In this document: piece by piece, positions 36,125 through 44,341 of the stretch
Layout of the letters: each line of letters begins with the position of its first letter
Numbering within the stretch: the first letter of the stretch is position 1
Source of the DNA: Streptomyces sp. ICBB 8177
GTDB lineage: Bacteria; Actinomycetota; Actinomycetes; Streptomycetales; Streptomycetaceae
Reading direction: 5' to 3'
Length of the DNA: 64,000 bases
Assembly (NCBI RefSeq): GCF_003144095.1
Contig: NZ_NSKH01000002.1
Span: 445,024-509,023, forward strand
Translations under genes and position numbers: made by a program
The notes under the pieces: generated by a model
The model's input: only the letters and a program-made list of their open reading frames with translations
Told to the model about the DNA's origin: nothing
The model's database searches: none

Positions 36125-37450
36125 ATGACGACGACGGGGGAAACGGTGTCGCGGGTGCCCGAGCGCACCGTCGGCACGGGGCCGTGGTGGTGGCCCAGGT
36201 GGCGCAGCCTGGTGCTGGACGCCGCCTTGGCAACGGTGTCGGCGCTGGAGTGCGCGGCCGAGGGCGCCACGTTCGCGCACGGCAACGGGCTTGCGGTGCC
36301 GCTGGGTGTGGTGCTCGGGCTGCTGGTCGGGGCGACGCTGCTGCTGCGGCGGCGCTGGCCGATAGCGGTGGTGCTGATCGCGCTGGCGGTCACGCCCGCG
36401 CAGATGGGCGTGGTGCTGGGGCTGGTGTCGCTGTACACGCTGGCGGCGTCCGACGTGCCGCGGCGGATCATCGTGTCACTGGTGGCGATGACGGTGGGCG
36501 GCACGCTGATCGTCTCGTTCGTCGAGATGAACCGCAACCTGGTGCACCGGGGCTACACCTCGCCGCTGTGGGCGTTCGCGATCGCCGTGCTGGTGGCGGT
36601 GGGCCTCACCGCGCCCCCCGTGCTGCTGGGGCTGTACGTGGGGGCGCGCCGCCGCCTGGTGGAGACGCTGCGGGAGCGGGCGGACGACCTGGAGCGGGAG
36701 CTTTCGCTGCTGGCGGAGAAGGCGGGGGAGCGGGCGGAGCGGGCCCGTATCGAGGAGCGCACCCGCATCGCCCGGGAGATGCACGACGTGGTGGCGCACC
36801 GGGTGAGCCTGATGGTGGTGCACGCCTCGGCTCTGCGCACCGTCGTACGGGAGGACCCGGACCGGGCGATCGGCAGCGCGGAGCTGCTGGGTGACATGGG
36901 ACGGCAGGCGCTGAACGAGCTGCGGCAGATGCTGGGCGTGCTGCGCACCGGCACGCCGGCCCCGGCGGCGGCGCCCGCTCCCGACGTGGCCCCGGCGGCC
37001 GCGCTGGTCCCGCGGGGCGAGGCCGGTCCGCAGGCGGTGCGGGAGGAGGGCGACGGGCCGTGCCTGGCGCAGCTCGGGGTGCTGGTGGAGCAGTCGCGGG
37101 CGGCCGGGATGGTGGTGTCGCTGTCCGAGGAGGGCGACCGGCGCCCGCTGGCGGCGCCCGTCGAGCGGACGGCGTACCGGGTGGTGCAGGAGGCGCTGAC
37201 CAACGTCCACAAGCACGCCGTCGGCGCGAAGACGCTGGTGCGGGTGGCCTACCGGTCGCAGGAGGTCGCGGTGCTGGTGGAGAACGGTCCGCCGGACGGG
37301 CAGCCGTCGGCGGGCCTGCCCAGCGGCGGCAACGGGCTGGTCGGCATGAAGGAACGCGTCGCGGCGCTGGGCGGCGGCTTCGTCGCGGGCCCGAACCGGG
37401 CGGGCGGCTTCCGTGTCTCGGCGGTCATCCCGGCGGGCGGCGTGCGCTGA
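36125..37450 (+). CDS. Orphan NarL-type sensor histidine kinase
   Basis: A 441-residue membrane kinase with about five N-terminal transmembrane segments (residues 30-175). The HisKA_3 dimerisation helix has His220 in [14 protein letters not shown], and the HATPase domain has the N-box LTNVHKHA and the G-box [18 protein letters not shown] Pro/Ala-rich insertion lies between the two (about 276-305). A TAGGCT box 7 nt before the ATG suggests a leaderless transcript. No response-regulator gene is next to it, unlike most members of this family. Candidates elsewhere in the window are the LuxR-type proteins at 16914 and 22299, but there is no evidence of pairing. Confidence 0.9.
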   Translation: MTTTGETVSRVPERTVGTGPWWWPRWRSLVLDAALATVSALECAAEGATFAHGNGLAVPLGVVLGLLVGATLLLRRRWPIAVVLIALAVTPAQMGVVLGLVSLYTLAASDVPRRIIVSLVAMTVGGTLIVSFVEMNRNLVHRGYTSPLWAFAIAVLVAVGLTAPPVLLGLYVGARRRLVETLRERADDLERELSLLAEKAGERAERARIEERTRIAREMHDVVAHRVSLMVVHASALRTVVREDPDRAIGSAELLGDMGRQALNELRQMLGVLRTGTPAPAAAPAPDVAPAAALVPRGEAGPQAVREEGDGPCLAQLGVLVEQSRAAGMVVSLSEEGDRRPLAAPVERTAYRVVQEALTNVHKHAVGAKTLVRVAYRSQEVAVLVENGPPDGQPSAGLPSGGNGLVGMKERVAALGGGFVAGPNRAGGFRVSAVIPAGGVR

Positions 37451-37460
37451 CCCCGGCGGG

Positions 37461-37550
37461 GCGGACGCGCGGCGAGCCGCCGGGCTCCGGGCGGACGCGC
37501 GGCGGGCCACCGCGCTCCGAGCGGACGCGTTCCGGGGCTCGTGCTCCGGG
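37461..37550. repeat. 30-bp tandem repeat, three copies
   Basis: GCGGACGCGC(G/T) starts at 37461, 37491 and 37521, exactly 30 bp apart, each unit ending in GCTCC(G). The third copy is diverged and breaks down into shorter GTGCTCCGGGGCG units. It lies just after the histidine kinase stop. Confidence 0.75.
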
Positions 37551-37591
37551 GCGTCGTGCTCCGGGGCGGTCCGCTCGCCGGCCCGGCGTCC

Positions 37592-38101
37592 TCATCCCGT
37601 CGTCAGCCGCACCGGCCGCGTGCCGGTCAGCAGCGTCGTGAGGGCCTGGTCGATCGTGTCGCCCAGGTACCAGTCGCCGGTGTGGTCGATGGCGTAGACG
37701 CGGCCCTCGACGTCCACGGCGACGTGCGCGCCGTCGTCGGGTTCGGCGCCCAGCGGGCAGACCTCCGTGCCCAGGGCGCGGCCGAGGTCGCCGAAGGTGC
37801 GGGCCAGGTGCAGGCCGCGCAGCGGGTCGACGAGCAGACCGCCGGGCGCGATCTCCACGCCCTTGGCGCCTCCCGCGCCGATGGACAGCGCGCCGAACTC
37901 CGCCCACGCCTCGACGGCGGCGGGGAAGACGGCGTGCCGGTGGCCGCCGGGGGAGACGTGGGCGCGCAGGTGGTCGGCCCAGATCTCGGCCTGTTTGATG
38001 TCCCAGCGCCCGGGCCGCCACCCGGCCGCGCGCAACACGGTGTCCACCTGGGCGGGGAAGCGGGTGGCGGTCCGGCTCGCGGCCGGCAGGACGGGGCTCA
38101 C
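37592..38101 (-). CDS. SUKH-3 domain immunity protein
   Basis: A 169-residue protein of the SUKH-3 group. It begins with FPAQVDTVLRAAGWRPGRWD and contains AAVEAWAEFGALSIG and the late VDVEGRVYAIDHTGDWYLGDTIDQALTTL, in the order typical of the family. SUKH proteins neutralise nucleic-acid-targeting toxins by direct binding (known for the superfamily). Its GTG overlaps the stop of the upstream deaminase gene by 4 nt (GTGA), as expected for a toxin-antidote pair. It has no signal peptide, so it acts in the cytoplasm. Confidence 0.85.
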   Translation of the reverse strand: MSPVLPAASRTATRFPAQVDTVLRAAGWRPGRWDIKQAEIWADHLRAHVSPGGHRHAVFPAAVEAWAEFGALSIGAGGAKGVEIAPGGLLVDPLRGLHLARTFGDLGRALGTEVCPLGAEPDDGAHVAVDVEGRVYAIDHTGDWYLGDTIDQALTTLLTGTRPVRLTTG

Positions 38102-38709
38102 CTACCGCTCCCTTCCGCCGCCGGGTCCACGGCCCGCACCCCGAAGTGGGCGAGCAGCGGACCGCACGAGCGGCACGGCGGGGCGTAGGCGCCGTGCTCG
38201 GGGTCGCCGTCCTCGCGGATGCGGCGGGCGGTGAGCTTGCCGTGCTTGAGGGCGCGCCGCGCGTCGCCCTGGCTGAGCGGCTTGCGGGCGGCGCGTCCGG
38301 TGCGCGCGGCGTCGGTGGCGGTCAGGAAGCGGGACAGCAGGACCTGTTCGGGACAGCGTCCGGTGGAGCGGGTGCGGTCGGCGACCGGCAGCCCGCGCAG
38401 GAACTCCTCGACCAGCGGATGCAGCCGCGGCGCGGTGTCGGCCTTGCTGCCGGTGCAGGTCAGCGTCTCGCCGCGGACCGAAAGGGCGGCGGCGACGGCG
38501 GGAAGGATGCCGTCGCGGCGGTGGCGCAGGACGGGCGGGACGCCGAGCGGGCGGGCCGCCGGGGCGCTGCCGCCGCTCCAGCCGATCCGCGGGTCGGCTG
38601 ACGTGGCGTCACCGTCCGCCGCCGGCCCGTGACCTGACCGCGAGCCCGTTCCGGAACCAGCCGGATCGCCGGATATCCCCGCGTTGTGTGCTTTTTGTGT
38701 GGTGCGCAA
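38098..38709 (-). CDS. YwqJ-type nucleic-acid deaminase-like protein
   Basis: The C-terminal 140 residues match the YwqJ-related deaminase toxin fold. RHRRDGILPAVAAALSVRG comes first, then the zinc and proton-shuttle motif CPE (Cys119-Glu121), and then PPCRSC with the PCxxC zinc cysteines 179 and 182. All catalytic residues are present. Residues 1-50 are low-complexity and no secretion signal is seen. The proposed TTG start at 38709 has GGGAGGG upstream and a GCAAC/GTTGC hairpin before that; no ATG or GTG fits better. It is translationally coupled to the SUKH-3 gene. Substrate (DNA, RNA or nucleotide) is unknown. Confidence 0.75.
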   Translation of the reverse strand: MRTTQKAHNAGISGDPAGSGTGSRSGHGPAADGDATSADPRIGWSGGSAPAARPLGVPPVLRHRRDGILPAVAAALSVRGETLTCTGSKADTAPRLHPLVEEFLRGLPVADRTRSTGRCPEQVLLSRFLTATDAARTGRAARKPLSQGDARRALKHGKLTARRIREDGDPEHGAYAPPCRSCGPLLAHFGVRAVDPAAEGSGR

Positions 38710-38916
38710 GGCTGTGCTTCCCTCCCGTGCAACCCCCGTTGCGTAGCCAGACTGCCAAACGTGCTTGGTGGTACGGAAGCTGGCGCGTTTTACGGGAGAT
38801 TCGTGACGGGACGGTGAGGTGTTCACCCGTTCGGGCCAACGGTGGGTCCGGGGCACGGCCGTCGTCCCACCCCATAGGCTGTGCCGAAACGCCAGATCCA
38901 GCAGGGGGCATCCGCC

Positions 38917-39915
38917 ATGACGACAGGTCGGCCAGGGGCAACGGCCGCCGCCCCGCCGAACGCGGCCTACGCCGGGCAGGTCGTGCACTTCCCGGACCCG
39001 GTCCGGGCCGCGCGGTATCCGAACGGTGTGTGGGTGGACGAGGACGGCTACCCCGACTTCTCGCCCTACGCCCGTGCCGCCGCCGAGATCGCCGAGCCGC
39101 CCGAGGGCTTCGGCGTGGACGAACTGCGGCTGACCGACTACGTGTCGGCGAACGCGGCGCACTTCCACGCGGGCCACGAGCTGTTCGCCGGCCCGTCCCC
39201 GGTGGCCACGCCGCACGGCTGGACCTGGCACCACGTCGTCGGCGGCCGCCGCATGGAGCTGGTCCCGGTCGAGGTCAAGGCGTTGCTGCGGCACCACGGC
39301 GGTCTGGCGACGGCCGCCGCCGACCACGACAAGCGCGGCACCCGCCCGTTGCAGGAGACGCGTCCCGCGCACTTCGACGCGGGCACGGTGGGCGAGGATC
39401 CGGCCCCGGTGGTGGGCGAGCGGCGGGTGCGCGACCTGGAGGAGGACCTCGGCTACCGGCTGCCGGGCGCCTACCGCGCCTTCCTGAAGGCCTCGGGCGG
39501 CCGGGCCCCGGTCGGCCCCGCGCTCGACCCGCGGCTGGGCCTCCTGGTCGACCAGCCGTTCTTCGGCGTGCGCGACGAGGCCGCGAGCGACGACCTGCGC
39601 TACGCCAACAAGTGCCTGCGCGACCACCTGACGAAGGACTACCTCGGGGTCGGCTACCTGCAGGGCGGGCTGCTGGCGGTGAAGGTCAAGGGCGAGGCGG
39701 TCGGCACCGTGTGGTTCTGCGCGTACGACGACGCGCGGGACACCGAGGACACCTGGGCCTCGCCCGCCGAGCGGGTGGAGTCGCTGCTGCTGCCGTGCGG
39801 CGAGGACTTCGACGACTTCCTCCTGCGGCTGGCGGGCAACCCGCCGGAGCTGGAGACCGTGGCGAACCTGATGGTGGACGGCGGCTTCGCGCACGTCGTC
39901 CCGGTGGAGGAGTGA
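38917..39915 (+). CDS. WHH-type HNH nuclease domain fused to SMI1/KNR4 (SUKH-1) immunity domain
   Basis: A 332-residue two-domain protein. Residues about 20-135 look like a toxin-type HNH nuclease of the WHH group: GYPDFSPYA, an acidic helix region, then TWHHV (Trp104-His105-His106), RRMELVP and LLRHHGGL. Residues about 165-330 form a SMI1/KNR4 domain (LEEDLGYRLPGAYRAFLKASGG, with LLLPCGEDFDDFLLRLAGN near the end). Having a toxin fold and a matching immunity fold in one chain is unusual. ATG 38917 has AGGGGG upstream. It is coupled by GTGA overlap to the next gene and divergent from the deaminase/SUKH-3 pair. No signal peptide. Confidence 0.82.
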   Translation: MTTGRPGATAAAPPNAAYAGQVVHFPDPVRAARYPNGVWVDEDGYPDFSPYARAAAEIAEPPEGFGVDELRLTDYVSANAAHFHAGHELFAGPSPVATPHGWTWHHVVGGRRMELVPVEVKALLRHHGGLATAAADHDKRGTRPLQETRPAHFDAGTVGEDPAPVVGERRVRDLEEDLGYRLPGAYRAFLKASGGRAPVGPALDPRLGLLVDQPFFGVRDEAASDDLRYANKCLRDHLTKDYLGVGYLQGGLLAVKVKGEAVGTVWFCAYDDARDTEDTWASPAERVESLLLPCGEDFDDFLLRLAGNPPELETVANLMVDGGFAHVVPVEE

Positions 39916-42323
39916 GTGGGCCAGTGGTGACTTCGGAGCAGGCGCGCGAGCGCGCCGAGACCTGGGTCAACGGCGACGTGCCCGCGTACGAGCGCCGCAG
40001 CGTCCAGGTCCGCGAGTTCGGCCTGGGCTACGTGGCGTGGGCCGAGGACCGCGAGGACGGGCCGACCTCGGACGGCGGCCGGTCGGTGCTGGTCATCGAC
40101 CGGGCGGACGGCCGCGCCACGCTGTGGCCCGCGCTGGGCGTCGACGAGGTGATCCGGCGGTACGAGGAGGAGTACGGCGAGCCCGCGGCGCCTGACGAGC
40201 CGGAACCGGAACCGGAGCGTCCCCGGCGGCTCGACCTGGAGGCGACGTCGTTCCTGCTCAGTCCACCGCAGTGGCTTCAGGAGGCCGCGGACAAGATCGG
40301 CATCCCGGACCGCAGGCGGCCCCAGGGCGACGCGGGCGGGCAGCCCGCCCCGCAGGCCCCCGCCGCTCCGCTCCCGGCTCCGGGGGCCGCTGGCACGGAC
40401 GGTGACGGAGCCGGGGTCACGTGGTCCGACGCCGGTGAGGGCGGCGGTTCCGGTGCCGGATCCGTTACGGCGCCCGCGACCGTCTTCGCGCCCCCGCTCG
40501 CCGGGTCCGACGAGGCCGACGCACCGCGCACCAGCCCGGACGCGAAGACCGAACTGCTCCCGCAGAGCGGCGGACTGCCCCCGACGCGGGTCGCGCCCGC
40601 TCTCGACGGCGGGGGGCGGGAGGAGCCCTCCGGGCACGGCGACGAGGACGGCCCGCTGCCCGACTGGGCGACCGCCTCGGGCACGCCCGCCTCAGGAACG
40701 CCTGCTTCGGGCACGCCCGCTTCCGGCACGCCCGCCTCCGGGGCCGCTCCCTCCGCGTCGAGCGGTGCGCCGTTGCCGCCGCCCTCCGGGCTGCCGGTGG
40801 ACGCAACCCCGCCGCCGGGCTGGCCCGGGCCGCGTCCCGGCGACGACGCCCCGACCGCCGAGGCGTCCGGCGGCCCGGCCGGTCCCGTGGGCTACGTGCC
40901 GACCCAGCTCGTACGGTCACTGGACGGCCCCGGCACGCCCGCGCCCCCCGCCCCGCCCGCGCCGGGTCAGCCCACCCCGCCGCCGCCCGCGCCGCCGGCC
41001 CCGCCCGCGCCGCCCTCCGGCAACGACCCGCACGCCGCGGCCACGATGCTGGCGTCCCCCTCCGGCCAGCCGCCGTCCGGCCCCGGGATGCCCCCGCCAC
41101 CCCCGCCCGCGCCGCCGGCCGCTCCCGGGCGCGCTCCCGTGCCGCCGCCTCCGCCCGCCGCGGGCGCGCCCGGCACGCCGCCCCCGCCGCCTCCCCCGGG
41201 CCGCGGCGACCCGCACGCCGCCGCCACGATGCTGGCGTCGCCGTCCGGTCCGCCGCCGGCCGGCCCCGGCATGCCTCCGCCGCCCCCGGCCGCGCCGGGC
41301 GGCGGTGGTTACGGCTACCCGCAGCCGCCGCAGGGCGTCCCGGTGGTCGGCCCCGGCTACATGGCCGTCCTGCGCTACCGCGCGAACGACGGCTCCGAGC
41401 AGCAGATCATCCGCCGCTCCGCGCCGGGCACCCCGCACCCGGAGTGGCAGATCCTGCGCGAGCTGGGCTCCCTGGGCGTCCCCGCCCAGCAGGTCCTGGA
41501 ACTCCACACCGAGCTGGAGTCCTGCGACCTGCCCGGCGGCTACTGCGCCCGGATGGTCCGCGAGACCTGGCCGCAGGTCCGCGTCAGCCACACCGCGCCG
41601 TACGGCCGCGACCACGCCTCGCGCCAGCAGGGCGTGCAGCACCTGCTGACCCACCAGGGCGAGCTGGCACAGGTCGCCGACGGCCCGGCCCGCCCGCGCC
41701 CGCAGCGCGTACCGCTGCCGCACCCGCAGCAGGTGCAGCCCGCGGCGCCGATCCCGCTGGACGCCATCGGCCACGAACTCGCCCAGTCCTTCGGCCCGCA
41801 ACACGTCTTCCGCTTCGACCAGCGCGCCGTGGCCCGCCAGGGCGTGCCCGACATCGTGGCGCAGACGCTGGTGTGGTCGGGGCTGCCGACCGACTTCGGG
41901 CCGTTCTTCTGGGCGCAGGCGCAGCCCGGCCGCCCGGTGCCGACGCTCGCCGAGATCGCCGCCGAGCGCGGGGTGCAGGCCGCGCCGGACGCCGCGTCGT
42001 ACCTGGTCATGGGCAACGACTTCGGGCGCCAGCTGTGCGTGCAGTACGGCACGGCCTACATCATGGCGGTGCCGCTTGAGGCGGTGCCGGGCGCGCAGGC
42101 GAGCCCGACGCAGTTCGTCAACACCTCGCTGCCGCAGTTCGCCCGCTGCCTGGCGCTCCTGGGCCGGATGTGGCGGCTGCGGCTGGGGCTGACACCGGAT
42201 CAGGCGGGCCGCTGGACGGTGGACTTCCAGACCCAGCTGGCCGCCCTCGACCCGGAGGCGCTGGCCTCACCGGACCACTGGTGGGCGGTGCTGCTGGAGC
42301 AGATGTGGGACGGCCTGCTGTAG
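39912..42323 (+). CDS. Multidomain protein: YrhB-like N-domain, Pro-rich repeats, deaminase-like domain, SUKH-4 domain
   Basis: An 803-residue cytoplasmic protein. Residues 5-95 resemble the YrhB/Imm35 fold (ARERAETWVNG, GYVAWAEDRE, VLVIDRADGRATLWPAL). Residues 140-480 are Pro/Ala-rich, with four SGTPA units (256-275) and a repeated DPHAAATMLASPSG (372-385, 433-446). Residues about 483-560 look like a toxin deaminase, with HPE (509-511) and TELESCDLPGGYC placing Cys538 and Cys545. Residues about 615-803 match SUKH-4 (FFWAQAQPGRPVPTL, VMGNDFGRQLCVQ, MWRLRLGL). GTG 39912 overlaps the previous stop. The deaminase assignment is an inference from motif spacing; SUKH-4 is firmer. Confidence 0.75.
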   Translation: MSGPVVTSEQARERAETWVNGDVPAYERRSVQVREFGLGYVAWAEDREDGPTSDGGRSVLVIDRADGRATLWPALGVDEVIRRYEEEYGEPAAPDEPEPEPERPRRLDLEATSFLLSPPQWLQEAADKIGIPDRRRPQGDAGGQPAPQAPAAPLPAPGAAGTDGDGAGVTWSDAGEGGGSGAGSVTAPATVFAPPLAGSDEADAPRTSPDAKTELLPQSGGLPPTRVAPALDGGGREEPSGHGDEDGPLPDWATASGTPASGTPASGTPASGTPASGAAPSASSGAPLPPPSGLPVDATPPPGWPGPRPGDDAPTAEASGGPAGPVGYVPTQLVRSLDGPGTPAPPAPPAPGQPTPPPPAPPAPPAPPSGNDPHAAATMLASPSGQPPSGPGMPPPPPPAPPAAPGRAPVPPPPPAAGAPGTPPPPPPPGRGDPHAAATMLASPSGPPPAGPGMPPPPPAAPGGGGYGYPQPPQGVPVVGPGYMAVLRYRANDGSEQQIIRRSAPGTPHPEWQILRELGSLGVPAQQVLELHTELESCDLPGGYCARMVRETWPQVRVSHTAPYGRDHASRQQGVQHLLTHQGELAQVADGPARPRPQRVPLPHPQQVQPAAPIPLDAIGHELAQSFGPQHVFRFDQRAVARQGVPDIVAQTLVWSGLPTDFGPFFWAQAQPGRPVPTLAEIAAERGVQAAPDAASYLVMGNDFGRQLCVQYGTAYIMAVPLEAVPGAQASPTQFVNTSLPQFARCLALLGRMWRLRLGLTPDQAGRWTVDFQTQLAALDPEALASPDHWWAVLLEQMWDGLL

Positions 42324-42358
42324 GACGCCGCACGCGCGCCGCGTGAGAGCGCCACGAG

Positions 42359-42406
42359 GACGCCGGGTGCCGGGCGGTCGGACATCGACCGCGGGCACCC
42401 GGCGTC
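42359..42406 (+). terminator. Terminator after the SUKH-4 gene
   Basis: GACGCCGGGTGCC (42359-42371) pairs perfectly with GGCACCCGGCGTC (42394-42406), 36 bp after the stop. It ends the WHH/SUKH-4 operon. The promoter of the next gene probably lies in the A-richer stretch 42460-42490. Confidence 0.82.
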
Positions 42407-42524
42407 ACGTATGTCCGCCGAATACCGGGTAGGCACTCCAGGCGGAGTGTGGCGTCGTGAACATGTGCACCAAATCGGCTAAAAAGGGGCAGCGGTCGCA
42501 TCCGAGACGGCGAAGGGGCAGAGC

Positions 42525-43439
42525 ATGGCGCAGTCGGTGACCCCCGAGGAGTTCAGCGCGGCGCGCGGTCGTGGCTACCACCCCGAGCAGGTCGAGGAGT
42601 ACCTCGCCGGACTGTCCGCGGAACGCGACGCCGCCTGGGAGCGCGCCGCCCGCCTCACCGTCCTCGCCAACGACATGGACGCCGAGGCCGCCGCCCTGCG
42701 CACCGCACTCGAAGCGCTGGGCACCGCCGACTACGCGGCGCTCGGCGAGGGCGCGCAGCGGCTGCTGGCGACGGTCGAGGAGGAGGCCGCCGACGTGCGC
42801 GCCCGCGCCGAGGCCGCGGCGCGTGCCGAGTACGAGGCCGCGGACCGCGCCGCCAGGGCGCTGCGCGACCAGGCCAGGGCCGAGATGGACGAACGCCTCG
42901 CCGCGCTAGACGAGGCCGCCCGGCGCGACCGCGAGGCCGCGGAACAGCAGGCCGCCGAGATCCGCGGCGCCGCCCAGGCCGAGGCCGACCAGGTCCGCGG
43001 CGAGGCCGAACGCGCCCTGGACGGCGTGCGCCAGGACGTCGCCCGCACCCTCGCGGAGCAGGAGAAGGAGCAGCGCGAACGGCTCGACGCCCTCGAACAC
43101 GAGCTGGCGGAACGCGAGGCGGGCGTCGACAGCCGCCTCGCCGACCTGACGGCCCACGCGGAACGCCTGCTCGCCGACGCCGAGCGCGAGTACGAAGCCG
43201 CCCGTGAGGACGGCCGCCGGATGCAGGGCGAGGCGGAGTCCACCGCGTCCGGACTGCTGCTGATGGCCCGGGCCACGGAGGAGCGCCTCGACCGCGACAC
43301 CGAGCGTGAGCTGCGCGCCCACGAGGCCCGCCGCGACGAGATCCGCGCCCACCTGGCCAACGTCCGCACCAGCCTGGCCGCGCTGACCGGCCGCCCCGGC
43401 GTGCCGGACCCGGCGGAACCGCCGGCCGAGGAGGCCTGA
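42525..43439 (+). CDS. DivIVA-like coiled-coil protein
   Basis: A 304-residue, almost wholly alpha-helical protein. The N-terminus VTPEEFSAARGRGYHPEQVEEYLAGL is DivIVA-like, with the membrane-curvature motif shape FxxxRxxGY. A very long Ala/Glu/Arg heptad-rich coiled coil follows (about 30-280), then a Pro/Glu tail. It resembles the Streptomyces group that includes FilP, Scy and the so-called cellulose-binding proteins, which build cytoskeletal structures at hyphal tips. ATG 42525 has GGGGCAGAGC upstream. The exact role is not determined. Confidence 0.82.
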   Translation: MAQSVTPEEFSAARGRGYHPEQVEEYLAGLSAERDAAWERAARLTVLANDMDAEAAALRTALEALGTADYAALGEGAQRLLATVEEEAADVRARAEAAARAEYEAADRAARALRDQARAEMDERLAALDEAARRDREAAEQQAAEIRGAAQAEADQVRGEAERALDGVRQDVARTLAEQEKEQRERLDALEHELAEREAGVDSRLADLTAHAERLLADAEREYEAAREDGRRMQGEAESTASGLLLMARATEERLDRDTERELRAHEARRDEIRAHLANVRTSLAALTGRPGVPDPAEPPAEEA

Positions 43440-43473
43440 GGCGGTCCCGCCGGACCCGTTCGGCAGTCGCGGG

Positions 43474-43938
43474 TCACAGACGGCGCAGGAACCATTCCTG
43501 GTCGCGGTCGCCGCACGGCAGCAGCAGCGCGCCGTCGCGCGGTCCGGTCAGGCAGTAGTCGGTCCGGTCGAGCCGCAGCCGCATCACGCCGTCGTCACGC
43601 TGCTCCAGCTGCCAGGCGCTCTGGTGGAAGTCGCACGGCTCGGTGGCGACGCGCGGCGGGAAGATCCGCAGGATCGACTGGTCCAGGCACGCGCCGGTCT
43701 CGGCGTGCCTGACCTCGTAGCCATAAGGGGTGTCGCGCAGGAACCACCGGGCGCCGCGCTCGTCGCACGCGCCGGTCCTGACGAGCTGGTGGGCGCCCCC
43801 TTCCCCGGTCAGGCACTGGCCGGTGCTTGCGTTGACGAGCTGGTAGGCGCCGGGCTCGACGGCGGAGGCGGGCGAGGACATCGACAGGACTGCGGACGCG
43901 GCGAGCGCGAGGGCGGGCAGAACGGCACGCAGACGCAT
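43474..43938 (-). CDS. Secreted ricin B-like (QxW) domain protein
   Basis: A 154-residue exported protein. The signal peptide is MRLRAVLPALALAASAVLSMSSPASA (residues 1-26, AxA cleavage). The mature part is one beta-trefoil of the ricin B lectin type, with YQLVNASTGQCLTGEGG, RWFLRDTP, TGACLDQS, AWQLEQ and DYCLTGP, ending with QEWFLRR. Six cysteines could form disulfides. It has no attached catalytic domain, so it may be a stand-alone carbohydrate-binding module. ATG 43938 is preferred because it starts the signal peptide. Convergent with the coiled-coil gene. Confidence 0.82.
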   Translation of the reverse strand: MRLRAVLPALALAASAVLSMSSPASAVEPGAYQLVNASTGQCLTGEGGAHQLVRTGACDERGARWFLRDTPYGYEVRHAETGACLDQSILRIFPPRVATEPCDFHQSAWQLEQRDDGVMRLRLDRTDYCLTGPRDGALLLPCGDRDQEWFLRRL

Positions 43939-44341
43939 GGAAGTGATCCCCTTCCGGATCAACGGCTCTAGGACACGCTCAGCATGGCCTGACACGACCC
44001 GGCAAATGGTGCTGAAGACGCTCAAACCATCAGTACGCGTGATCGCGCGGCACAGGGCGCGCGGGGAGTGAACCCTGAGCGGGTACGAGCCGGGGGCCGC
44101 CAACCCCTAAGGGGCCGCCGGGGTTTCCTCATACCCCCGGTTCGTCCCGCAGCAGGAGGAGTGCGCCACCCCCCGCTGCCTAGCCTGATGGCACGTGATG
44201 AAGCCGGCCGACGACGGCGGACGCGCCGGGGGTGGGGACAACCCCCGCCCCGATACGCCACTCCACCCCATCGCCCCGGCGACCCCCCGTCCAGCACGCT
44301 GAAGACCCATCCACTTCCCACCACATACCAGGAGAATCCAC
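43939..44341. other. Intergenic region between the secreted lectin-like gene and the ABC transporter
   Basis: About 400 bp of divergent promoter DNA with no convincing gene. AACCCC (44102-44107) and GGGGTT (44120-44125) form a small hairpin around CTAAGGGG. A TAGCCTGAT sequence near 44185 is a possible -10 for the transporter. AGGAG just before GTG 44342 is its ribosome-binding site. Confidence 0.45.
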
